A program made the position numbers and the translations under genes. A DNA stretch of 18,884 nucleotides, taken from the NCBI GenBank assembly GCA_021158735.1, contig JAGGUC010000155.1, forward strand, positions 1 to 18,884. Direction: 5' to 3'. Shown here piece after piece: positions 6,400 through 12,479 of the stretch (the first letter of the stretch is position 1; the number at the start of each line of letters is the position of its first letter). The notes under the pieces are model-generated. The model was not told the origin of the DNA. It did not search any database and was given only the letters and a program-made list of their open reading frames with translations. Source of the DNA: Desulfurococcales archaeon (lineage in GTDB: Archaea; Thermoproteota; Thermoprotei_A; Sulfolobales; NBVN01).

Positions 6400-6918
6400 T
6401 TGACCACACCTTCTAGGTTTGATACCCTGTATAAGAAGGATATACAGTCCTTCAGGGTTGAGAAGGCTGCTTTTAGAGAGCTGAGGTACGTTATCCCCTA
6501 CGGTTCCTCAGTGACCGTTAGGGTCTCAGCTACTCAGCCCGTCATAATCACTATGGCGGGCCCGCATATAGAGCAGGCCGAGGTCATGGGGACTAAGGAA
6601 TACAAGTTCACTGCAGAGCCCGGAAGCGAGTTACTAATCAAGTTTCAAGGCAAGACAGGGTTCTTTGCTAAACCTTCAGACATTACGGTGGAAGTAGAGA
6701 TGTACACGGCAAAAGAAGCAGTAAGAATATCTGAGGAACTCACAAACCTTCTCGAGGTACTCAGAGAGCTAGGGAAGGACTACTACGACCTGAACAAAGA
6801 GCACGTACAGGAAGTACTCAAGAAAATAGTTAGGGTGTGGAAGCTTCTTGACGAGGACACTAAATCGAAAGCCAAGGAACTGATGGCGATGGCCAAGAAA
6901 TTCGAGACAGCAAGCTAA
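6400..6918 (+). CDS. Element protein, 172 aa: N-terminal beta-sandwich (GOLD-like?), C-terminal helices
   Basis: The only in-frame start is TTG at 6400, since TAG lies two codons before it. An AT-rich box A (TTATTTATTAG, about 6360-6370) implies an almost leaderless mRNA. Residues about 18-103 alternate as beta strands with a YKFTAEPGSELLIKFQGKTG stretch and a closing ITVEVEMY strand. This recalls the G-x-Y-x-L-x-F-x-N then V-x-V pattern of GOLD/emp24-type sandwiches, but the match is loose. Residues about 105-172 are charged and helical (KEAVRISEELTNLLEVL and later EVLKKIVRVWKLLDED), possibly coiled coil. There is no membrane segment. The gene has its own promoter separate from the first four cassette genes. 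Role unknown. Confidence 0.65.
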   Translation: MTTPSRFDTLYKKDIQSFRVEKAAFRELRYVIPYGSSVTVRVSATQPVIITMAGPHIEQAEVMGTKEYKFTAEPGSELLIKFQGKTGFFAKPSDITVEVEMYTAKEAVRISEELTNLLEVLRELGKDYYDLNKEHVQEVLKKIVRVWKLLDEDTKSKAKELMAMAKKFETAS

Positions 6919-7131
6919 AACAATAACGCCATTTTTCTCTAAACATTATGAAACCGAGCGTTCAACATTAATACCTTTTCTCTTAACTTCTGATGTAGAT
7001 TCCGCAAGTTCATTTATAGAGAACGATAATACCTTTTATGAGTAAAATAATAACGTAATATCTTAGGTATTATACCATTTATTGAACCTACCTTATTTAA
7101 GCGTTATTAATACATCTATAATTCGAGAGCA
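6919..7131. promoter_or_regulatory. Intergenic region with TAATACC repeats before the winged-helix gene
   Basis: This 213-base AT-rich gap holds TAATACCTTTT twice in direct orientation (6969-6979 and 7027-7037, 58 bases apart) and an inverted version in TTAGGTATTATACC (7063-7076), of which GGTAT-T-ATACC at 7066-7076 is a palindrome. A related TTAGGTAATACTAA lies before the preceding gene (6377-6390). A box A, CTTATTTAAG at about 7092-7101, is placed 31-40 bases before ATG 7132, so the transcript is likely leaderless. The repeats look like operators, most simply for the adjacent winged-helix protein. Confidence 0.5.
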
Positions 7132-7485
7132 ATGAGTTACGTAGCAGAAGAAGTCTTAAGAGAGAGGCCGGTGAAAGTATTAACGGGTAATTTCATGTCT
7201 GTGAAACATAGAAGTATTGATGTGATTGTGCTCTATAGACTATTGAAGGTAATTTACGAAAATTCTAATATATCAATGACTGAGCTACATAAACTCTACA
7301 TCGAGCGATTCAAGAAGAAAGTTAATTACACAATAGTAAAGAGGCATATAGAATATGCAACGGAAAAGGGTCTTGTTGAAGTTACAGGCGGTAAACCAGC
7401 AAGATTAACCGTTACAAAGAAAGGAATTGACTACCTCTTCCTAATATCTCAAGTAGCTCACTTACTGAACGAGGATATTGGCTGA
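7132..7485 (+). CDS. Winged-helix DNA-binding protein, 117 aa, probable element regulator
   Basis: A small protein whose central part reads as a winged helix: helix 1 IDVIVLYRLLKVIYENSN (about 29-46), helix 2 SMTELHKLYIERF, recognition helix NYTIVKRHIEYATEKGLV (about 64-81), and a wing VTGGKPARLTVTKKG (about 84-98), followed by a hydrophobic helix (LFLISQVAHLL) suited to dimerisation. This layout is shared by many archaeal and viral regulators; the exact family is not clear. The ATG is leaderless behind a box A, and TAATACC repeats upstream suggest self-regulation. Its last 28 bases overlap the end of the convergent nuclease-like gene. The DNA is AT-rich (19 G+C in 60 at 7261-7320), unlike the left cassette. 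Confidence 0.78.
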   Translation: MSYVAEEVLRERPVKVLTGNFMSVKHRSIDVIVLYRLLKVIYENSNISMTELHKLYIERFKKKVNYTIVKRHIEYATEKGLVEVTGGKPARLTVTKKGIDYLFLISQVAHLLNEDIG

Positions 7486-8192
7486 CGTTTAAACAATATC
7501 TCTAGCTTCTTCTTCAGAATTTTATACACTTCCTTAGATGTTCTATTGGTCACTTTAAAGCCTACTTCCACAGGTATAAATCCTGACATTACAGCAAATC
7601 TCTTAGCATCATCATGAATCCTAGATGTGACAAGCATTAAGATATTAGGTCTAAAAGGCATGAGCAATAGTCTTCCCACTTCTTGAGCAACTATATCTCT
7701 ATCCACACCTAGAAAAGCATTCTTACATGAGACATATACATAAATAGGAATATTTTCTAATTCTAGCTTACATAGTACATCTAGTTCTAAGTGTTTACCT
7801 ATCAGCGATGTTACTACAACATTTGTGGTGACTGTAAACCCTAAGTCTTTGAAAACTCTAGCAACAACAGCCTCGAGAGGTTCACGAGTCTTGATTTCAG
7901 GTTTTGCAAATATATGGTGAAGCTCATGGTGACTTCCTGTAGGTATCGCCTGTAAGCCCATAGAGATATTGTTTACTAGAAGTTTTGTTACTCTCCGTTC
8001 TTTACATAAAATCATTAACTTAGTAATTAATCTTCTTGATGGCTTTCTCAGCCCACGCTTTAGTTGAGCCATATATGCAGGCGTAATTCCGAGCTCCCTC
8101 GGACTTATGTCATACTTTTCCATTAATTTAACGAATTCATGACCTGAGACCTCGGATATAACTTGAAAATGTGCTTCTGTCAATGGTAACAC
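7458..8192 (-). CDS. Integrase-like N-terminal DNA-binding domain fused to PD-(D/E)XK nuclease-like domain, 244 aa
   Basis: Residues about 14-64 repeat the N-terminal module of the element's own integrase. SGHEFVKLMEKYDISPRELG here aligns with SGPEFVSLMKRFGIRPR-DLG in IntN, and both continue with GIT..Y......G.RKPSR.L..KL. About 27 of 50 positions are identical by eye. A His-rich linker (SHHELHHIF, 87-95) leads to a C-terminal domain (about 100-235) with restriction-endonuclease-like elements: helix Glu near 107 (PLEAVVARVF), Asp138 in LELDVL, and Lys157 in YVSCKN. Ser155 stands where the usual second acidic residue (ExK) would be, so activity is uncertain. GTG at 8192 lies one base after the IntC stop, so in the circular form it would be translated together with the integrase. 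Possible roles are a recombination accessory factor, a repressor, or a nuclease aimed at integrase sites. Confidence 0.75.
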   Translation of the reverse strand: MLPLTEAHFQVISEVSGHEFVKLMEKYDISPRELGITPAYMAQLKRGLRKPSRRLITKLMILCKERRVTKLLVNNISMGLQAIPTGSHHELHHIFAKPEIKTREPLEAVVARVFKDLGFTVTTNVVVTSLIGKHLELDVLCKLELENIPIYVYVSCKNAFLGVDRDIVAQEVGRLLLMPFRPNILMLVTSRIHDDAKRFAVMSGFIPVEVGFKVTNRTSKEVYKILKKKLEILFKRQPISSFSK

Positions 8193-9094
8193 CTCATCTA
8201 ATTAGGTTCACTAAATGTAGGTATGACTTGAATGCTTCTTTGTATCTTGCTGCTATGCTCTTTATGTGCTTAACATAGTGCCTGACCTGTACCGACTTCA
8301 CCCTTCCTTGAAGTAAGTCCCTTTCAGCTGGGTCAAGGTATCTTGCTGTTATAGCTATCCAAGCTTTCCTCATTAAGCCTAACGCGATATCGAATTTATG
8401 TAATACGTGATTGCGCCACTCATTGGTTAGTGATATCTTTATATAGTTTCTCTCTATAAGCTCTGCTAGCTGCTTTGGTAGAAGAGTAATGTATGCCTTC
8501 TTCTTGACCCTATCGTAATTTAACTCAACGAGTACGACGCCGTCAATAACCTTAAGCTTCTTTAGCTTCCACCAACTGTCGAACATATGCTTTATTTCAG
8601 GTGCCCTAAGTCCTGTGTAGAACGCCGTCAGCACTGGTAATTTAAACTTAGTGTTCCTGCTGAGTATATGCTCGAGTCCTTCTAAGGCCTTAGCAACTAT
8701 GTCCCTTCAATTCCCTTCTATCAGCTCATACTCTATGATTGATTGTGTCACCTCAGCAACTGGCTTAGGTGGCATGAACTTCCAGAGCATTTTAGTATTA
8801 ATATTCAGCTCAATACCGTACCTTATCTTAGCATAGTCCTTGAGGGGTGCTATACACTCTACTACACCTCTTGCCCTTCGGTGGTTAAGTTGCTTCAGAA
8901 GTGCTGGATTCTCTAGCACATTAACTAAGTACATTCTAGCTGTCTTAAAGCAGAAGCTTGCGTGTGATTTTGACGTATATCGCATCTTCATCCATTGAAG
9001 CCATTGGGGGTCGTTAATTATTTGCCTAATCCACTTAATTGTTTCTTCTATAGAAGTTAGCGCCTTGGTACTTTGTAGGGTTTGCGGATAAGTC

Positions 9095-9145
9095 ATTTGA
9101 CTAACATTTGACCTGTCAAATTCTTCTGTCAAATTCTTGTCAAAT
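9095..9145. repeat. Right arm: five ATTTGAC/GTCAAAT heptamers beside attR
   Basis: ATTTGAC lies at 9095-9101 and 9106-9112, and its complement GTCAAAT at 9115-9121, 9128-9134 and 9139-9145. Start-to-start spacings are 11, 9, 13 and 11. Copies two and three form an inverted repeat with a 2-base centre (9106-9121). The array lies within the IntC coding frame and ends 7 bases before the att core. The same heptamer forms the left arm at 5220-5250. Confidence 0.8.
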
Positions 9146-9152
9146 GTTTTTA

Positions 9153-9205
9153 CGGTTGGCATCCGAGAGGTCCCGGGTTCAAATCCCGGCCGATCCACCA
9201 CAAGC
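9153..9205 (+). repeat. attR: right copy of 53-bp attachment repeat (partial tRNA-Ala)
   Basis: This is the displaced 3' end of the original tRNA-Ala, from anticodon stem to CCA plus CAAGC. It lacks the 5' half and so makes no tRNA. The A at 9193 replaces the G that would pair with C4 in the intact gene, the only difference from attL. Its right end lies 2 bases from the stop codon of the chromosomal DUF998 gene. Confidence 0.95.
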
Positions 9206-9207
9206 AC

Positions 9208-9786
9208 CTAACTTAACTTCTGTTTCGCTATGCTTCCTCTAAGCACTGTCAGTAACTTAATGTAATACGTTATGAAAACTGCAATAGAAACGAGCTCCGG
9301 TATTGCTGCACCCTTAGGTATGTCACAGACGAAGTGAAGAAACCATATTACCAGGCTAATGATTACGGCCGCTATTGCTGTTACTGACTTAAAGCGAATA
9401 GAGTACACCACTAGAAAAACCGCTAACATGAGGAAAAATATTACTGAAACAATAAAGTGCAGAGTACCGTAAACTTCATCAAATACTGCAATTAATATCA
9501 AATTAAAGCCTGATGAAGTAAGTAATAACCCAAATAATTTATCTACATTAATCATATAATACACAGCATGAGTACCTACAATGAAACCTCCAAGACATAA
9601 CCCTAGGTTGAATATTGATGCTGCACTACTCCTCATAGCATGACCTAAGTCACTCAACGCATTATTAGCTACATCAAACCATGGGGAATAAAGTATTGCT
9701 ACACCAATAAATACCAATGGAATCACAACTCCTACAATACCCAATGTTGTGAAAGTACTTAGCCTCCACACCAATGCATTCACCAT
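9208..9786 (-). CDS. DUF998 family membrane protein
   Basis: This is a hydrophobic protein of 192 residues with about six membrane helices. The DUF998 signature is ANNALSDLGHA near residues 40-50, following the first helix and the SPWFDV segment. The family is widespread in archaea and of unknown function. ATG at 9786 is the first start after the fttA end region. The TAG stop at 9208-9210 lies just outside attR, so this is the chromosomal gene that originally converged on tRNA-Ala. After integration its 3' end abuts the GTG of IntC (9207), an accidental operon-like arrangement. Confidence 0.85.
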   Translation of the reverse strand: MVNALVWRLSTFTTLGIVGVVIPLVFIGVAILYSPWFDVANNALSDLGHAMRSSAASIFNLGLCLGGFIVGTHAVYYMINVDKLFGLLLTSSGFNLILIAVFDEVYGTLHFIVSVIFFLMLAVFLVVYSIRFKSVTAIAAVIISLVIWFLHFVCDIPKGAAIPELVSIAVFITYYIKLLTVLRGSIAKQKLS

Positions 9787-9846
9787 AGCTAAAAACGATG
9801 AATTAACTATAGTAGCATCTATTATGACCTGCCCAAGATATAGGCA

Positions 9847-11787
9847 CTATATGACTAAAGCCAGTGAATCAAGTACCCTAGGCATGTATATTTCTACATT
9901 AGGTGGCAATGCCTTACCCTGTAACTTCCTAGCTATAGACCTAGCGAGGGCCTCAATAGCGCTCAGCTCCCCGTGATTCAGTATTACCCTCTTAGGTTTA
10001 GGAGATATATTCGCTAAGAATGCAAGTAATTGCCTGTGGTCTGAGTGACCTGAGAACCCCTCAACTGCGTGAACCTCCATGTTAACTCTCACTATCTCCA
10101 GTCTGTCGCCGACGATCAGGTGTATCTCCCTTAAACCATCTCTTATCTTCCTACCTAGAGTACCCTCTACCTGGTAGCTAACGAATATCAGTGAGTTTTT
10201 AGGGTCTGGCGCCATCAACCTGAAGTACTCGACTGCAGGCCCCCCAGTGAGCATTCCTGAAGTAGCAACTATAATACATGGCTCGTCAGCCTCCACGAGT
10301 TCAGCCCTAGCTGTTTTACCTTCCAATATCTTAAAGGCTCTGTAAGTGAAGGGGTTCTCACCTGAATATATTTTATCCCTCAACTCCCTCGAAAGTAGCT
10401 CTGGGTATGCCGTATGTATTGCTGTAACCTCATTAATCATGCCTTCAATGTATACTGGTACCTCAGGCAATACGCCTGATTGCATGGCGTTAGCTATAAC
10501 GACCATGACTTCCTGCGCTCTACCAACAGATAGGGCTGGAATTAAGACCTTTCCTTTACGTCCAATGGTTTTACTAATAATTTCGATTAATTCCTTCTCA
10601 GCCTGCTCTCGGGGTGGTTGAACAACACCACCATAGGTTGACTCCATTATGAGTGTGTCAACCCTCGGGAACTCCGTGTTCGCCTTATTCAGCAACCTTG
10701 TCTTACCGAACTTAAAGTCGCCAGTATATACTATGTTGTGCAGTCCATTACCTATGTGCAGGTGAGCCATGGCTGACCCAAGTACATGGCCAGCGTCATA
10801 GAGGGTTAGCCTGATATCAGCTGTTATGTCAGTTACCTCACCATACCTCAGCGGTATAGTGTGCAGTAACATCTTGTGAACATCCCTAATGTCGAATGGG
10901 AGGGACTTACCCTCCCTCTTAGATATGTCTAGAAGGTCCAGCTGAAGCAGTATCATTAAGTCTCTCGTGGCCTGAGTCGTGTAGACAGGCCCTTCATACC
11001 CGTACTTAAATAGGAATGGAACTAGCCCACTGTGATCTAAATGTGCGTGAGTCACAACAATAGCATCTAGCTCCTCAGGTCTAACACCCAATGCATCTAA
11101 CCTAGGCATGGCTTGTTTATGTAGCGGTGCACTCGGGTTAAACCCGAAGTCCAGAAGCACCTTACTTTCCGCTGTCTCAACCAGTATCGCCGATCTCCCT
11201 ACTTCCTGGAAGCCGCCTAAAGCAGTGGCCCTGACGTACTGATCCTTGAACAGCGTCTGCCTATGGATTCTCTCACCTATAGCCCTTAAAATCTTTAAGC
11301 GCTCATCAGATTCATTAACTAAGTACCTTAACGCGGCCTCAAGAATCTTAGACTTTAAGGGAGGCTTCCTCACTATCCTTGGTCTCCAGCCAGTTACCTG
11401 AAAAACCATTCTATAAAGGAGCTTGTCGTCCTGGAAGAATACCTTTGGCTCCGGAGTCTTAATGACTACTTCACCAAGCACCTTATCAAAGGTGATATCA
11501 TCCTCATCCACTGACGCGTCATGCGGCAGCAATGACACTATCTTCTTTAAGGCCTCTCCTTCAGGCAGCCTAGACGTTTCGTCAACTCTAACAACTATTC
11601 TCTTACGTATGGTCTTAGCCAGAGTCTTTATTATCGACTCATTCTCAATTATGAACTTTACGTTCCTCACATAGATAGCTATCTCAGGCCCTTCAAACTC
11701 TATTTTAGTTACCTGGGCCTCATGAGGTATCTTCTTAAATATCTCCTCTCTTATTCTAGCTCTAACCTTATCAACAAGGACGACCAT
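9847..11787 (-). CDS. fttA: FttA/aCPSF1: KH-domain beta-CASP ribonuclease, archaeal transcription terminator
   Basis: At 646 residues it has the family length. The N-terminal 145 or so residues form the paired KH-type RNA-binding region. The metallo-beta-lactamase core follows with HAHLDH (247-252), the Gly-His loop DAGHVLGSA (331-339) and TGDF (355-358). The beta-CASP insert begins near MESTYGG (381-387) and includes GRAQEVM and ATSGMLTGGP. The C terminus holds FSGHSDHRQL, completing the zinc site, and a dimerisation tail. Archaeal aCPSF1 (FttA) cuts nascent RNA at U-rich sites and releases RNA polymerase, as the CPSF73 nuclease does in eukaryotes. It starts 9 bases after psmB in the same operon. 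Confidence 0.97.
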   Translation of the reverse strand: MVVLVDKVRARIREEIFKKIPHEAQVTKIEFEGPEIAIYVRNVKFIIENESIIKTLAKTIRKRIVVRVDETSRLPEGEALKKIVSLLPHDASVDEDDITFDKVLGEVVIKTPEPKVFFQDDKLLYRMVFQVTGWRPRIVRKPPLKSKILEAALRYLVNESDERLKILRAIGERIHRQTLFKDQYVRATALGGFQEVGRSAILVETAESKVLLDFGFNPSAPLHKQAMPRLDALGVRPEELDAIVVTHAHLDHSGLVPFLFKYGYEGPVYTTQATRDLMILLQLDLLDISKREGKSLPFDIRDVHKMLLHTIPLRYGEVTDITADIRLTLYDAGHVLGSAMAHLHIGNGLHNIVYTGDFKFGKTRLLNKANTEFPRVDTLIMESTYGGVVQPPREQAEKELIEIISKTIGRKGKVLIPALSVGRAQEVMVVIANAMQSGVLPEVPVYIEGMINEVTAIHTAYPELLSRELRDKIYSGENPFTYRAFKILEGKTARAELVEADEPCIIVATSGMLTGGPAVEYFRLMAPDPKNSLIFVSYQVEGTLGRKIRDGLREIHLIVGDRLEIVRVNMEVHAVEGFSGHSDHRQLLAFLANISPKPKRVILNHGELSAIEALARSIARKLQGKALPPNVEIYMPRVLDSLALVI

Positions 11788-11796
11788 ACTTAACTA

Positions 11797-12387
11797 CTAC
11801 CTCGGGTAACTCATCTCCTTAACCCCTTCCTTAGTAACAACAACTACATCCACGGCCTCCCCTGTAAAGGCATCACGCCTGATGGAGGCCCTCACAGCCT
11901 TCACAGCAACTTCCACAGCCTTATCTATGTCCATATCCTTACTATATTCTGACTCTATCACACCCACTGCTATGGGCGATCCCGAACCTGTCACAGCGTA
12001 TTCCTCCTCGACGTAGTCACCGAACCACTCAACAGCAAATAGTCTGGGGGCCTCATCATATCCTGCTATGAGCAGCTGAACTATGTACGGGAAGTACTTA
12101 CTGCTATTCAAAATCAGTGACAGGTACGAAGCAAGCATTTTAATAGATATGGGTCTCCCAGCTACTATCTTATAGTTCCTGGCTTGATACTGAAGTACTA
12201 AAGCAAGCATCTGCGCATCAGCGACCAGTCCTGCGGTCGTCATGACTACATGGTCATCAATCCTAACTATCTTCCTGACTTTCTTATGCGCTACGTAGTA
12301 CCCTGAACTTGCTCTCTTGTCAGCGGCCACGACCACGCCGTTTCTAGCAACTATACCTACTGTTGTTGTACCAGATATAAGTTTCAT
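11797..12387 (-). CDS. psmB: 20S proteasome beta subunit, catalytically active type
   Basis: This protein of 196 residues has a six-residue propeptide (MKLISG) ending in the Gly-Thr cleavage site. Counting the exposed Thr as 1, Asp17 (AADKRAS) and Lys33 (KVRKI) fall exactly where the catalytic residues of active beta subunits do, and the GSGSP loop near position 129 is conserved. It therefore supplies the N-terminal threonine protease of the archaeal 20S core. Crenarchaea often have a second, inactive beta; this is the active one. ATG at 12387 is preceded by GGTGAT (12393-12398). It leads the operon with fttA. Confidence 0.97.
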   Translation of the reverse strand: MKLISGTTTVGIVARNGVVVAADKRASSGYYVAHKKVRKIVRIDDHVVMTTAGLVADAQMLALVLQYQARNYKIVAGRPISIKMLASYLSLILNSSKYFPYIVQLLIAGYDEAPRLFAVEWFGDYVEEEYAVTGSGSPIAVGVIESEYSKDMDIDKAVEVAVKAVRASIRRDAFTGEAVDVVVVTKEGVKEMSYPR

Positions 12388-12479
12388 AGTTAATCACCAC
12401 GCTCCTGCAGTTACTTTAATACGGTCCTATGATGTAAGCTTTTATTAGATAATAAGTGTTACTCCTCTTAGGTATTCAA
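12388..12479. promoter_or_regulatory. Divergent promoters, psmB-fttA / egsA
   Basis: On the minus strand TATTAAAGTAA (about 12411-12421) is a box A for psmB, followed by a GGTGAT ribosome-binding site next to its ATG. On the plus strand CTTTTATTAG (about 12439-12448) is a box A about 31-41 bases before the egsA ATG at 12480. Motif reading only. Confidence 0.55.

Larger units (their letters stand above)
8194..9207 (-). pseudogene. C-terminal fragment (IntC) of SSV-type tyrosine integrase, interrupted by in-frame TGA
   Basis: On the minus strand the frame opens inside attR (GTG 9207: LVVDRPGFEPGTSRMPT), continues as a SAM-like core-binding region (IKWIRQIINDPQWLQWM), meets TGA at 8707-8709 after ELIEGN, then resumes in the same frame with RDIVAKALEGLEHILS and the catalytic domain to TGA at 8194-8196. 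Catalytic residues are in place: Arg of FYTGLRAPEI (codon 8605-8607), a Lys in the VKKKAYITLL hairpin, Arg of RKAW, Arg of LLQGR, and the Tyr of VRHYVKH (codon 8275-8277). A single base change would restore the frame. Joined to IntN the ancestral enzyme would be about 394 residues. The separate frames 8707-9207 and 8194-8634 are two halves of this one broken gene. Confidence 0.88.

Noticed and set aside
8707..8709. TGA inside the integrase as a selenocysteine or recoded codon
   Set aside because: Crenarchaea are not known to use selenocysteine, the site is not catalytic, and the gene is already split; a nonsense mutation or error is simpler.
9095..9145. Short CRISPR-like array
   Set aside because: Repeats of 7 bases with 2-6 base gaps in mixed orientation are far too small for CRISPR; protein-binding iterons explain them.
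9749..9976. Plus-strand frame of 75 codons between DUF998 and fttA
   Set aside because: It overlaps the fttA C terminus and the DUF998 start in antisense and has no ribosome-binding site or recognisable sequence.
10346..10621. Plus-strand frame of 91 codons inside fttA
   Set aside because: Antisense shadow of the beta-CASP region, which is strongly conserved on the other strand.
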